From Bacteroidota bacterium (GTDB lineage: Bacteria > Bacteroidota > Bacteroidia > UKL13-3): a DNA stretch of 35,055 bases. The position numbers and the translations under genes are program-made. The stretch lies in NCBI GenBank assembly GCA_034439655.1, contig JAWXAU010000176.1:1-35055 (forward strand), read 5' to 3'. The notes below the pieces were generated by a model that was given only the letters and a program-made list of their open reading frames with translations, did not search any database and was not told where the DNA came from. This document shows, in pieces, positions 6,410 through 14,976 of this stretch. How positions within the stretch are numbered: position 1 is the first letter of the stretch; the number at the start of each line of letters is the position of its first letter.

Positions 6410-6931
6410 ATGGCTATACAAAGACCCTTTCCCCTGAAAAAATGGATTGATGAACACCGTCATATGTTAAAACCTCCAGTAGGTAATGTGCAAGTTTGGC
6501 AAGATGCTGAGTTTATAGTAATGGTAGTGGGCGGCCCCAATAGCCGTAAAGATTATCATTATAATGAGGGCGAAGAATTTTTCTACCAAGTGGAGGGGAA
6601 TGTGGTAGTAAAAATAATTGAAGACGGCGTACCAGTGGATATACCAATAGATGAAGGTGATATTTTCTTATTGCCACCTCGCACTCCGCATTCTCCGCAG
6701 CGTGGCGAAGGCACAGTAGGCATAGTGATAGAAAGAAAAAGAGAAACTGCCGAACTTGATGGTTTTTTGTGGTACTGCGAAAACTGTGGCCAAAAACTAT
6801 ATGAAGAGTATGAATATGTAACAGATATTGTTGCACAATTGCCAGTCATTTTCGAAAAATTCTATAGCAATGAAATTAACTGTACCTGCCAAAACTGCGG
6901 TACTAAAATGGAGCGTCCAGTAAAAAGATAA
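6410..6931 (+). CDS. nbaC: 3-hydroxyanthranilate 3,4-dioxygenase
   Basis: A cytoplasmic Fe(II) cupin enzyme that opens 3-hydroxyanthranilate to 2-amino-3-carboxymuconate semialdehyde, the precursor of quinolinate and NAD or of 2-nitrobenzoate/tryptophan breakdown products. In the 173-aa protein from ATG 6410, the iron ligands His50, Glu56 and His94 lie in HYNEGEEFFYQ and PPRTPHSPQR, and the substrate-binding arginines correspond to Arg46 and Arg98. The C-terminus has two CxxC pairs (CENCG at 123, CQNCG near 163) that form the rubredoxin-like iron site of the bacterial dimeric form. It appears to be a single transcription unit. No other kynurenine-pathway gene is in the window, so NAD synthesis versus catabolism cannot be decided. 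Confidence 0.95.
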   Translation: MAIQRPFPLKKWIDEHRHMLKPPVGNVQVWQDAEFIVMVVGGPNSRKDYHYNEGEEFFYQVEGNVVVKIIEDGVPVDIPIDEGDIFLLPPRTPHSPQRGEGTVGIVIERKRETAELDGFLWYCENCGQKLYEEYEYVTDIVAQLPVIFEKFYSNEINCTCQNCGTKMERPVKR

Positions 6932-7060
6932 ACATATACTTAGGCAGACTGTCGACAAACAAATTTTGTTTGGTTCTTGTTATTTTATTATAATGGCATT
7001 TCGTGCAAAACTATTTCTGTATGGCGAATAAAAAAATAATTTTACCCCACTGCTCATCCT

Positions 7061-7068
7061 TAATTTTG
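7061..7068 (+). promoter_or_regulatory. -7 box of the PurF-like gene
   Basis: TAATTTTG followed by GCAGTGCCCC is an exact -7 match 16 nt before the ATG at 7085. No -33 TTTG is found at the normal distance. The preceding gap (6932-7060) contains only a weak AT-rich dyad at 6956-6972. Confidence 0.5.
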
Positions 7069-7084
7069 CAGTGCCCCAAAAAAG

Positions 7085-8971
7085 ATGAGCGACCCAATTA
7101 AACACGAGTGCGGAATTGCACTCATAAGGCTGCGTAAGCCTCTCGATTATTACCGACAAAAATATGGATCGGTATTATATGGCCTCAAAAAATTGTACCT
7201 GCTTATGGAAAAGCAACATAACCGTGGGCAAGACGGAGCAGGTGTGGCCACCATCAAGTTGAATCCTGAGCCAGGCTCGCATTATATTAATCGCCATCGC
7301 AGTAGCAACGGAAGTGCTGTGGCTGATATTTTTGCACATATATATAGTAATTTCCCCGAAAAGAAAGAAAAGGTAGATGATGCAGCATGGATGAAAAAAG
7401 AAATGCCTTATGTGGCTGAGCTTCTATTAGGACATTTACGATACGGTACACATGGCGTTAACAGTGAAGATAAATGTCATCCATTTATTAGAGAAAATAA
7501 TTGGATGAGCCGCACGGTGGTACTTGCAGGTAATTTTAACCTCACCAATGTTGATGAATTATTTGAACATTTGGTTGAGCTAGGGCAACATCCTATTGAA
7601 CGTGCCGATACTGTGACAGTATTAGAAAAGATAGGACATTTTTTGGACGAAGAAGTACAAGAACAGTTCCGCGGATTTAAATCAAAAGGATTCGATAATA
7701 ACCAAATTACGCAGCTCATCGCCGAAAGTATACAAATACAAAATGTATTGAAACGAGCAGTTACAAAATTCGACGGCGGGTATACCATTGCAGGAATGCT
7801 TGGGCATGGTGATGCTTTTGTAATGCGTGATCCTGCAGGTATTCGGCCTGCCTATTATTATGCCGATGATGAAGTGGTGGTGGTTACTAGCGAACGACCT
7901 GCTATCCAGACAGCTTTTAATTTGCCTGTTGAAGCCATTAAAGAAGTGCAACCTGGCCATGCATTGGTTATAAAAACTGATGGCTCGTATGCGGAGCATA
8001 AAATCTGTGAATCTGTCGAACGTAAATCCTGCTCGTTCGAGAGAATATATTTTTCCCGTGGCAATGATGCCGATATATATAAAGAACGCAAATTACTTGG
8101 AAGGTTATTATCACCCATCGTACTTAAAGCCGTAAACTACGATTTAACAAACACCGTATTTAGTTATATTCCAAATACTGCTGCTACGGCATTTTATGGG
8201 ATAATAGATGGCGTACTTGCTTGGCTTGATGAATACAAGAGAGAAGAAATATTGAAATGGGGGAGTGATATAACTTCAGAAAAACTGAAGCAGCTATTGA
8301 GTTTGAAACCACGCCGCGAAAAAATAGCAGTAAAGGATGCAAAACTTCGCACCTTTATTACTGATGATCAAAACCGCGACGATATGGTAGCTCATGTATA
8401 CGATGTTACTTATGGTATTGTAAAAGCAACAGATAACCTAGTTGTAATTGATGATTCGATAGTGCGTGGAACAACTCTTAGACAAAGCATCTTAAGAATA
8501 CTGGACAGGCTGGAGCCAAAGAAAATTATTATAGTTTCGAGTGCTCCACAAATTCGTTATCCCGACTGCTATGGTATTGACATGAGCCGTTTGGGCGAAT
8601 TTGTGGCCTTTCAGGCATTGATGGGATTGCTAAGAGAGCAGGGCAAGCAGCATTTGCTAGACGAAACCCATCAGGCATGCATAGATATGCTTCTATTGCC
8701 CAAAGAACAAAATAGGAATCTGATAAAACCTCTTTACGACCTTTTCACAGCCGATGAAATCACTGATAAAATTTCGGAGATAATAAAACCCAAAGATATA
8801 AATGCAGAAGTACAAGTTATATATCAAACTATAGAAAACCTGCACCAGGCTTGTCCACACAATTTGGGAGATTGGTATTTTACAGGGAATTATCCCACAC
8901 CGGGCGGTAACAAAGTAGTTAACCGTGCATTTGTAAACTTTATGGAAGGCAATAATGCAAGAGCGTATTAA
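7085..8971 (+). CDS. Large amidophosphoribosyltransferase (PurF) paralogue
   Basis: A class II glutamine amidotransferase joined to a type I phosphoribosyltransferase, as in PurF, which makes phosphoribosylamine from PRPP and glutamine. An eight-residue leader precedes Cys9 (HECGIALI), the Ntn nucleophile expected after propeptide removal. QHNRGQDGAG and LRYGTHG are conserved glutaminase loops. The PRPP loop VVIDDSIVRGTT is intact (about residues 453-464). At 628 aa it is about 120 residues longer than ordinary PurF (about 490-510) because of insertions around residues 60-110 and between the domains. The oxyanion-hole block that reads HNGNLTN in PurF is AGNFNLTN here (residues 148-155). This matches a long form I know from Bacteroidota. 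It may be the pathway enzyme or a paralogue; no purine gene is nearby. Confidence 0.85.
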   Translation: MSDPIKHECGIALIRLRKPLDYYRQKYGSVLYGLKKLYLLMEKQHNRGQDGAGVATIKLNPEPGSHYINRHRSSNGSAVADIFAHIYSNFPEKKEKVDDAAWMKKEMPYVAELLLGHLRYGTHGVNSEDKCHPFIRENNWMSRTVVLAGNFNLTNVDELFEHLVELGQHPIERADTVTVLEKIGHFLDEEVQEQFRGFKSKGFDNNQITQLIAESIQIQNVLKRAVTKFDGGYTIAGMLGHGDAFVMRDPAGIRPAYYYADDEVVVVTSERPAIQTAFNLPVEAIKEVQPGHALVIKTDGSYAEHKICESVERKSCSFERIYFSRGNDADIYKERKLLGRLLSPIVLKAVNYDLTNTVFSYIPNTAATAFYGIIDGVLAWLDEYKREEILKWGSDITSEKLKQLLSLKPRREKIAVKDAKLRTFITDDQNRDDMVAHVYDVTYGIVKATDNLVVIDDSIVRGTTLRQSILRILDRLEPKKIIIVSSAPQIRYPDCYGIDMSRLGEFVAFQALMGLLREQGKQHLLDETHQACIDMLLLPKEQNRNLIKPLYDLFTADEITDKISEIIKPKDINAEVQVIYQTIENLHQACPHNLGDWYFTGNYPTPGGNKVVNRAFVNFMEGNNARAY

Positions 8972-8996
8972 TAATAGTTGTGAGTTGCCAGTAGAG

Positions 8997-9036
8997 AGTT
9001 GTGAGACTTTTAAAGCTATCAAAATCTCTCACAACT
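8997..9036. repeat. Inverted repeat between the PurF-like and aminopeptidase genes
   Basis: The exact 10-bp arms AGTTGTGAGA (8997-9006) and TCTCACAACT (9027-9036) flank a 20-nt loop. A further direct partial copy, AGTTGTGAGTTGCC, lies just upstream at 8976-8989. No T tract follows, so it is not a typical terminator; it may be a decayed REP-like repeat. Confidence 0.5.
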
Positions 9037-9041
9037 GCGAT

Positions 9042-9076
9042 AAATCATTAAATCTAAATTCACCAAATCATTAAAT
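9042..9076. repeat. AAATCATTAAAT direct repeats before pepA
   Basis: AAATCATTAAAT occurs at 9042-9053 and 9065-9076 in the leader of the aminopeptidase gene, 5 nt before its ATG. The same octamer AAATCATT is tandemly repeated in the metK leader (33544-33567). Confidence 0.55.
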
Positions 9077-9081
9077 ATATC

Positions 9082-10533
9082 ATGGTTCCATTTAATACCG
9101 CGTCAATAAAAAAAACGACACAAAACAGTCGTAAAAATCCCGTTCTTATCTTAGCAAGCAAAAATGCTGATTGGGCTAAATTGGGTTTCAATGCACAAGA
9201 GATTGTATATATAAAAACGAAGATTAAAGATGAACAGGAGTTGATAGTTTTGAATGCGATTTCCGAAATTGTATATATTAGAACTATTATAGAAAGTAAA
9301 GACAAACCACAACATTATATAAACGAACAATATCGCAAAACTGGCAATACACTTTGTGGTTTACTCAACGCTGAGAAAATAGCTACCATTACTTTGAGCG
9401 GTGCTAAACAAGATGCTTCTTCTTTGCTATGTATTGCAGAGGGATTGGCTTTGAGTAGCTATCAGTTTTTGAAATATAAAAGCACAAAAAAAGTAAATTC
9501 GCTTAAATTAATTGAAATACTGTGCGATGGTATTACCGATAATGATATCGAAGAACTAAATTCAATTATTGAATCAACTTGTATTGCTCGCACTTTAGTA
9601 AATGAACCTCAAAACTTTCTTACCGCCACTGAGCTTTCAAAGCAAATTTCGGAGATGGGAAAGAAGGCAGGTTTTAAAGTAGAAGTATTCAATAAGGCAA
9701 AAATAAAAAGTTTGAAAATGGGCGGTTTGCTTGCTGTAAATTTAGGTAGCCAATTACCTCCTACATTTACCGTGATGGAATACAAACCCCGTGGTGCTAA
9801 AAACAAAAAACCGTTAATATTAGTAGGCAAAGGTGTGGTATATGATACTGGCGGACTTAGCTTAAAGCCAACACCCAATGGTATGGACACCATGAAGTGT
9901 GATATGGCAGGTGCGGCAGCAGTAGCCTCAACCATATATGGAATTGCTAAAATGAATCTTCCGTACTATGTTATAGGTTTGGTTCCTGCTACCGACAATC
10001 GTCCTGGTGAAAATGCATATGTTCCAGGAGATGTTATCACGATGATGAGCGGACATACTGTTGAGATGCTGAATGCTGATGCGGAAGGACGCATGATACT
10101 TGCCGATGCTTTGCATTATGCCAAGAAATATAAACCACAATTGGTAATAGATCTTGCCACACTTACGGGTGCAGCCGCAGCGGCCATTGGTCAGTATGGT
10201 ATTGTAGCTATGGGTACTGCCACCGAAGAACAAAAAAACAAACTAAAAGCCAGTGGTGAAAATGTATATGAACGCTTGGTTGAATTACCATTTTGGGATG
10301 AATATAAAGACTTGCTGAAATCGGATTTAGCAGATATGAAAAACATTGGAGGCCCAGTTGCTGGTGCCATAACTGCAGGCAAATTTTTAGAGTACTATAT
10401 AGATTACCCATGGATGCACTTTGATATAGCTGGATCCGCCTATACTTCATCGAACGATAATTATCGTGGCAAGAATGGAACTGGAAGCGGTGTGCGTTTA
10501 CTTATAGATTTTATTAAAAGCGGATTAAAATAA
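9082..10533 (+). CDS. pepA: Leucyl aminopeptidase (M17 family)
   Basis: A cytoplasmic hexameric dizinc/manganese exopeptidase that removes N-terminal residues and dipeptides in protein turnover. The catalytic C-terminal domain is complete: VGKGVVYDTGGLSLKP holds the metal-binding Lys and Asp, MKCDMAGAAAV follows, and NADAEGRMILADAL is the M17 signature with the Asp, Glu and catalytic Arg. IDLATLTGAA and GSGVRLLIDF complete the fold. The 483-aa length fits the family (about 480-500). The N-terminal domain is divergent, as is normal. The ATG at 9082 follows AT-rich direct repeats, and the thiolase gene starts 24 nt after the stop, so the two may share a transcript. Confidence 0.95.
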   Translation: MVPFNTASIKKTTQNSRKNPVLILASKNADWAKLGFNAQEIVYIKTKIKDEQELIVLNAISEIVYIRTIIESKDKPQHYINEQYRKTGNTLCGLLNAEKIATITLSGAKQDASSLLCIAEGLALSSYQFLKYKSTKKVNSLKLIEILCDGITDNDIEELNSIIESTCIARTLVNEPQNFLTATELSKQISEMGKKAGFKVEVFNKAKIKSLKMGGLLAVNLGSQLPPTFTVMEYKPRGAKNKKPLILVGKGVVYDTGGLSLKPTPNGMDTMKCDMAGAAAVASTIYGIAKMNLPYYVIGLVPATDNRPGENAYVPGDVITMMSGHTVEMLNADAEGRMILADALHYAKKYKPQLVIDLATLTGAAAAAIGQYGIVAMGTATEEQKNKLKASGENVYERLVELPFWDEYKDLLKSDLADMKNIGGPVAGAITAGKFLEYYIDYPWMHFDIAGSAYTSSNDNYRGKNGTGSGVRLLIDFIKSGLK

Positions 10534-10557
10534 ATTTTTCTAGAAATCATTTATCCT

Positions 10558-11760
10558 ATGCAAAAAGAAGTATATATAATTGATGCGGTTCGCACCCCGA
10601 TTGGTAAGTATGCTGGTGCTTTAGCAAATATTCGTCCTGATGATTTGGCTTCAGATGTAATTAAAGCCCTTATCAAACGCAATCCCAATTTCGATTTTGC
10701 CCAAACAGAAGATGTGATATTTGGTGCTGCCAACCAAGCTGGTGAAGATAACCGTAATGTGGCTCGAATGGCTCTATTGCTTGCAGGCTTACCCACACAT
10801 ATAGGTGGGGTTACAGTAAACAGGTTATGTGCATCGGGATTACAAGCTATCGTAGATGCAAGCCGCTCTATTAAAAGTGGAGATGGGGATGTATATATTG
10901 CTGGTGGTAGCGAGAGCATGACCCGTGCCCCCTTTGTGATGTCTAAAAGTGATAGTGCTTATGGAAGAAATCCTGAGATATATGATACTACTATGGGATG
11001 GCGTTTCACAAACAAAACTTTGAGTGAATTATATCTTCCATTTACAATGGGCGAAACTGCGGAGAATGTTGCAAAAAAATATAATATTAGTCGTGAGGAA
11101 CAAGACAGATTTGCATTTGAAAGCCAAAATAAATATCAGCGAGCACACGAGGTTGGTAAATTTGCCGATGAGATAGAACCTATACTATTGCCTCAAAAAA
11201 AGGGCGACCCTATTATTTTTAGCAAAGATGAGCATCCGCGTGCAACTAGTATAGAAGCACTAGCCGCACTGAAACCGGCATTTGCCAAAGACGGCAGCGT
11301 GACAGCAGGGAATTCATCAGGGATCAATGATGGAGCCGCAGCACTCATATTGGTATCCGGGGAATATGTGAAGGAGCATAACTTAAACCCCTTGGCTCGA
11401 GTAGTTTCAACTGCAGTTGCTGGGGTCGATCCCTCTATTATGGGCATGGGGCCAGTGCCTGCGGTGCAAAAGGCTTTGAAGCGTGCAGGGCTTTCAGTTA
11501 ACGATATTGGCTTGGTTGAACTTAACGAAGCCTTTGCCTCGCAAAGTTTAGCCTGTATTAAAGAATTAGGGCTTGATCCATCAATCGTTAACGTAAATGG
11601 AGGGGCCATAGCTTTAGGCCATCCACTCGGTTGTAGTGGAGCAAGAATTTCGACCACACTTATCCACGAAATTAAAAAGTGTCCAAATATAAGTTACGGC
11701 CTTGCTGCAATGTGCATTGGAGTGGGTCAAGGTGTTGCTGTTGTTTATGAACGGGGGTAA
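10558..11760 (+). CDS. Thiolase, probably 3-oxoadipyl-CoA thiolase type
   Basis: A degradative-type thiolase of 400 aa that cleaves a 3-oxoacyl-CoA with CoA or condenses two acyl-CoAs. The nucleophile is Cys91 in VNRLCASGLQ. NEAFA, GHPLGCSGAR (His) and MCIGVGQG (Cys) supply the rest of the active site. The blocks VIFGAANQAGEDNRNVARMA and IYDTTMGWRFTN resemble PcaF/PaaJ, the thiolases that finish the beta-ketoadipate and phenylacetate routes, more than acetoacetyl-CoA thiolases. No other genes of those routes are present here, so a general fatty-acid or acetyl-CoA role stays possible. The ATG gives the canonical KEVYIIDAVRTPIGK start. Confidence 0.92.
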   Translation: MQKEVYIIDAVRTPIGKYAGALANIRPDDLASDVIKALIKRNPNFDFAQTEDVIFGAANQAGEDNRNVARMALLLAGLPTHIGGVTVNRLCASGLQAIVDASRSIKSGDGDVYIAGGSESMTRAPFVMSKSDSAYGRNPEIYDTTMGWRFTNKTLSELYLPFTMGETAENVAKKYNISREEQDRFAFESQNKYQRAHEVGKFADEIEPILLPQKKGDPIIFSKDEHPRATSIEALAALKPAFAKDGSVTAGNSSGINDGAAALILVSGEYVKEHNLNPLARVVSTAVAGVDPSIMGMGPVPAVQKALKRAGLSVNDIGLVELNEAFASQSLACIKELGLDPSIVNVNGGAIALGHPLGCSGARISTTLIHEIKKCPNISYGLAAMCIGVGQGVAVVYERG

Positions 11761-11781
11761 ACTTATTGTTACCTAATGGTA

Positions 11782-11809
11782 TTGTAAAATGTTTTTTGCA
11801 ATAATTTTG
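11782..11809 (+). promoter_or_regulatory. Candidate promoter of the Ycf48/BNR-repeat T9SS gene
   Basis: TTG (11782-11784), a 17-nt spacer and TAATTTTG (11802-11809) resemble a Bacteroidota promoter. The ATG follows about 45 nt downstream at 11854. Confidence 0.45.
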
Positions 11810-11853
11810 GCCATTGAAATTATTTATTAACTCACCTAAAAATAACCATTAAA

Positions 11854-13776
11854 ATGAAACACGAACAAATTAAAAAATTAATCATTGCAGTTGCCTTATT
11901 CATTAACATAAGTGCATTTGCTCAGTTTACAGCTATCACTCCCACAGGTGGTTGTGCTAGCGGCGATCTTTACTCAGTTTACATGAAGGATGCAAACATT
12001 AGTTACCTGGCAGGATACAACTGCATTGTCAAAACCAGTAATGGAGGAAACACGCTAACTAATGTAGGTTCAGGCGTAAACACACCTTCCGATTACAGTT
12101 GGGGTAATTCCGATACAGCTTATTTTGCTAATGGAGACAATATAGTATACACTTACAATGCAGGTAATCAATGGTCCTATTTCCAACATCAACAATCCGG
12201 CTTGGCCAGTGATGTGCACGCTTTTTCTGGTTCGTATTTCATTATGGTTTGTAGCGATGGAAACATATATGAAACTATGGACGGCGGTACCACCTTTAAT
12301 GCACTTACATCGGGCACTACTTCTAACCTTAACTCCTTGCATTTTGTAAGCAGTAGTTTGGGATTTGCCTGTGGCGATGATGGTGTTATTGTTAAAACCA
12401 GCGATGGTGGCCAAAACTGGAGCAAGCTAACTTCGGGTACTACTGAGGTTTTGAAATATATTTGGTTTGCCGATAAAAATAATGGATTTGCCTGTGGTGA
12501 TGTAGGTACTATAATTAAAACCACCGATGGAGGAGCCAATTGGTCTAATATAGGAAGTGGGGTTAATACCCAATTGAACTGTATTAAAAATGCAGGTAAC
12601 TCTACCTCTACATACTATGCTTGTGGCGATGGCGGCACTATTCTGAAATCGACCGACGGCGGTAGTAACTGGACCAAACTTACATTGACCAATGTTTCTG
12701 ATATTTTAGAAAAACTATATTTTGTAGATTCTACTATAGGGTTTTGTGTGGGGTTGAATTATACCATTCTCAAAATGGATCCCTGCCCTACTGCCAAATA
12801 CAAAATTGACCAAAGCACTATTTGCACAGGGAGCCAAACAACCATGACCAACCTAAGCTCGGGTAGCAGCAATACTTACTCGTGGAGAATAAACGGTATG
12901 GAGTTTTCTACTGCTACCAATGCCCAATACACCTTTAATACGACGGGTACTTATGCCCTTACTTTGTATGCCAAATCGGCGGTGAAAGCCTGTGACGACA
13001 GCAGTTCGCAAACAGTTACTGTGTTGGACGCACCTGCCAAGCCAACCATATCAGGACTTACAACCTTGTGCCAAAGTGGGGGAACTATAACCTTATTATC
13101 GAGTGCTACTAACAACCAATGGACGGATGGTAGCGGAGCAGACATTAATGGCGAAACCAACCCATCGTTTGTTGTATCGACAGCCGGCACTTATAGGGTG
13201 AAAGCTGTGAACGCCAATACCTGCTATACGATATCGGATGCAATTACTATTACCAGCGTACCTGGCAAACCAGTACCTAACTTTAGTGCTACTGCTACTG
13301 CTAACAATATTTCTATTTCAAATACTACGAGCAATGGTGATTGGTATGGCTGGTACATTTCGGATGTGGGAACTACCGCCAACTATAAACTTATCTCTAG
13401 CATAGCAAACCCCACTGCATATATGGTTACGCAAGGGGCAGGCACATATTCTTTAAAACTTGTTTGCTCAAATGGGTGCGGGTCCGACAGTATGGTAAAA
13501 TCTGTAAGCACTACTTCCGGCATCAATGGTGCTGAACTGCAAGCTTCAATTGATGTATATCCTAACCCGGCCAATAATGTGCTGAATATTAAAACACAAT
13601 TGGGCGAAAAAACAGTACTGACCCTGTGCGACATAACGGGCAAAATAGTAAGCACCAAAACTATTAACCCCAATACACAAGAAACAATGAATATTGAGAG
13701 CCTCGACAAAGGGGTATACATGCTCTATTTCCAAAGTGGCGACCGACGTATGGTTCAGAAACTTGTGAAAGAGTAA
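11854..13776 (+). CDS. Secreted T9SS protein with Ycf48/BNR-like propeller and Ig/PKD-like domains
   Basis: Predicted surface or secreted protein of 640 aa; the binding partner is unknown. After a signal peptide (KKLIIAVALFINISAFAQ, cleavage near residue 23) come five or six repeats like GVIVKTSDGGQNW and GTIIKTTDGGANW, together with LGFACGDDG/NGFACGDVG. These are typical of Ycf48/Hcf136-type or BNR/Asp-box propellers. The region after about residue 310 has Cys-containing PKD/Ig-like segments (CTGSQTTMTNLSSGS, FNTTGTYALTLYA, then CQSGGTITLLSS). The last 75 or so residues (IDVYPNPANNVLNIKT ... LCDITGKIVSTKTI ... KGVYMLYF ... QKLVKE) form a type A T9SS sorting domain. A good terminator follows 34 nt after the stop. 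Confidence 0.92.
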   Translation: MKHEQIKKLIIAVALFINISAFAQFTAITPTGGCASGDLYSVYMKDANISYLAGYNCIVKTSNGGNTLTNVGSGVNTPSDYSWGNSDTAYFANGDNIVYTYNAGNQWSYFQHQQSGLASDVHAFSGSYFIMVCSDGNIYETMDGGTTFNALTSGTTSNLNSLHFVSSSLGFACGDDGVIVKTSDGGQNWSKLTSGTTEVLKYIWFADKNNGFACGDVGTIIKTTDGGANWSNIGSGVNTQLNCIKNAGNSTSTYYACGDGGTILKSTDGGSNWTKLTLTNVSDILEKLYFVDSTIGFCVGLNYTILKMDPCPTAKYKIDQSTICTGSQTTMTNLSSGSSNTYSWRINGMEFSTATNAQYTFNTTGTYALTLYAKSAVKACDDSSSQTVTVLDAPAKPTISGLTTLCQSGGTITLLSSATNNQWTDGSGADINGETNPSFVVSTAGTYRVKAVNANTCYTISDAITITSVPGKPVPNFSATATANNISISNTTSNGDWYGWYISDVGTTANYKLISSIANPTAYMVTQGAGTYSLKLVCSNGCGSDSMVKSVSTTSGINGAELQASIDVYPNPANNVLNIKTQLGEKTVLTLCDITGKIVSTKTINPNTQETMNIESLDKGVYMLYFQSGDRRMVQKLVKE

Positions 13777-13810
13777 AACAAGTAGCATAGAAACACAACA
13801 CTTTCACTAA

Positions 13811-13847
13811 AAATCCCACTTAACATGAGTTTTTGTGGGATTTTTTT
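13811..13847 (+). terminator. Rho-independent terminator after the T9SS gene
   Basis: The 9-bp stem AAATCCCAC (13811-13819) / GTGGGATTT (13835-13843) is followed by a T tract to 13847. Confidence 0.88.
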
Positions 13848-13869
13848 GTACACTTAAATTATCGATACC

Positions 13870-14037
13870 TAATACCGAAACACAATATACAATAGTCCCA
13901 AAAAAGGGGGACAAATCCCCCCACATCCCGATAATTATCGGGATTAAGTGGGGCTTTCGGGATGTAGTGCGGCATTACCATTCTAAAAACTAATCAGCCA
14001 TAGGCGGAGAACTATTATAGTTTCAGAAATGGTATTA
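13870..14037 (+). repeat. Dispersed structured element, copy B (full length)
   Basis: A 168-bp non-coding unit starts with TAATACC and ends with GGTATTA, a 7-bp terminal inverted repeat. It is about 85% identical by eye to the reverse complement of the copy at 34906-35055. It contains a weak hairpin (GTCCC/GGGAC, about 13896-13912). It then holds a strong one with CCCCAC (13919-13924), the palindrome ATCCCGATAATTATCGGGAT (13925-13944), a TAA bulge and GTGGGG (13948-13953). Last comes a hairpin near 13994-14008 that has an A-G mismatch here. It has no coding frame. It looks like a MITE- or REP-type element or a structured RNA. Confidence 0.8.
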
Positions 14038-14225
14038 TTTACAACTTTGGCATATAGGCACTCAAAACATGATTGATAACCAGATGCTTGTGGTTGTGCC
14101 CACCGCGGCGGATTCACCAACTACCGCCGTGCAGCTTACATTAGGAATACATAAATGCCGCAAATTTACATTAATGTAAAAAAAATTGGTGGAAAATTCA
14201 ACAATATATCTATTTTTAAGGATTG
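14038..14225. other. Rest of the 13777-14279 gene-free stretch
   Basis: Beyond the terminator and repeat copy B, this part holds a GC-rich dyad, CGGCGG (14106-14111) / CCGCCG (14124-14129) with a 12-nt loop, in otherwise AT-rich DNA, and the small palindrome TTTACATTAATGTAAA (about 14165-14180). I see no convincing coding frame, although short ones exist. The dyads may be remains of further repeats or regulatory sites. Confidence 0.4.
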
Positions 14226-14233
14226 TACTTTTG
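14226..14233 (+). promoter_or_regulatory. -7 box of the zinc-finger/SEC-C gene pair
   Basis: TACTTTTG is an exact TAnnTTTG match 46 nt before the ATG at 14280. No -33 TTTG is found at the normal spacing. The box makes translation from an in-frame TTG at 14223 impossible. Confidence 0.5.
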
Positions 14234-14279
14234 TGGTGTTAATGCCGAATATAAAGTAGGCATTTTAAATTTAGCCACT

Positions 14280-14960
14280 ATGACAGAAGAACTTATATCA
14301 GAGGGTAAATGCTTGTTTTGCGAAGCGGTATTTCCACAAAAAGAAATTGGGAAACATTTAGCAAAACACCTTGCTGAAATGCAAAAGGCAGATGTTAAGA
14401 AAAGTGTAGCAAGTTATTGCCATATTCAAATTGAAATAGGAGAAATGTTTCTGCAAATACTTGCAAAAAGTGATACTGAAATGGAGGAAATAGGCGTTTT
14501 TCTTCGAAATATTTGGCTTGAATTCTGTGGACACATGAGCGGTTTTGATCATAAAGATTTTGAAATAGAAATGGAAGATTTGGTAGAAACTGTTTTTGAA
14601 AATCGAACAAAACTGTCTTATGATTATGACTACGGTACAACAACCAGCGTATTTTTAAAGGGATTAAAAAAGTACAGTCTTTTCTTCAAAGAAAGTATAA
14701 TTCTTTTATCACGAAATGAGCCGTTAAATCTTATGTGTGCGACTTGTAACAAGGAGCCTGCTGTATTTTTATGTAGTACTTGCTATTGGAAACAATATGC
14801 ATTTTATTGTAAAAAATGTTCTACAAAGCATAAAAAAGTGTGCGACGATTTTGCAGATTATAGCAAGATGCCAGTCGTGAACTCCCCAAGGATGGGGCAG
14901 TGCGGCTATGAGGGAGGAAGAATAGATAAAAATAGAGACGGAACATATAAAAGCAAATAA
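14280..14960 (+). CDS. Zinc-finger protein with MM3350/pRiA4b-ORF3-like middle region
   Basis: The 226-aa protein opens with a classic C2H2 finger (Cys11, Cys14, His26, His30; C-x2-C-x11-H-x3-H), unusual in bacteria. The middle contains [18 protein letters not shown], resembling the (Y/F)xYDFGDxT signature of pRiA4b ORF-3/MM3350-like domains. The C-terminal third has a treble-clef-like Cys cluster ([16 protein letters not shown] ... [13 protein letters not shown]) and ends with [16 protein letters not shown], which I recall as conserved in similar proteins of unknown function. There is no signal peptide. It lies 16 nt before the TPR/SEC-C gene, so the two zinc-binding proteins probably work together. 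Nucleic-acid or protein binding is plausible but unproven. Confidence 0.75.
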   Translation: MTEELISEGKCLFCEAVFPQKEIGKHLAKHLAEMQKADVKKSVASYCHIQIEIGEMFLQILAKSDTEMEEIGVFLRNIWLEFCGHMSGFDHKDFEIEMEDLVETVFENRTKLSYDYDYGTTTSVFLKGLKKYSLFFKESIILLSRNEPLNLMCATCNKEPAVFLCSTCYWKQYAFYCKKCSTKHKKVCDDFADYSKMPVVNSPRMGQCGYEGGRIDKNRDGTYKSK

Positions 14961-14976
14961 ATATCAAAAAATCAGA

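Noticed and set aside
8997-9036. Rho-independent terminator after the PurF-like gene
   Set aside because: The stem is real but has a 20-nt loop and no T tract follows.
13777-14279. Unannotated short genes in the gene-free stretch
   Set aside because: Frames found there are short, lack start contexts and cross the repeat element and terminator.
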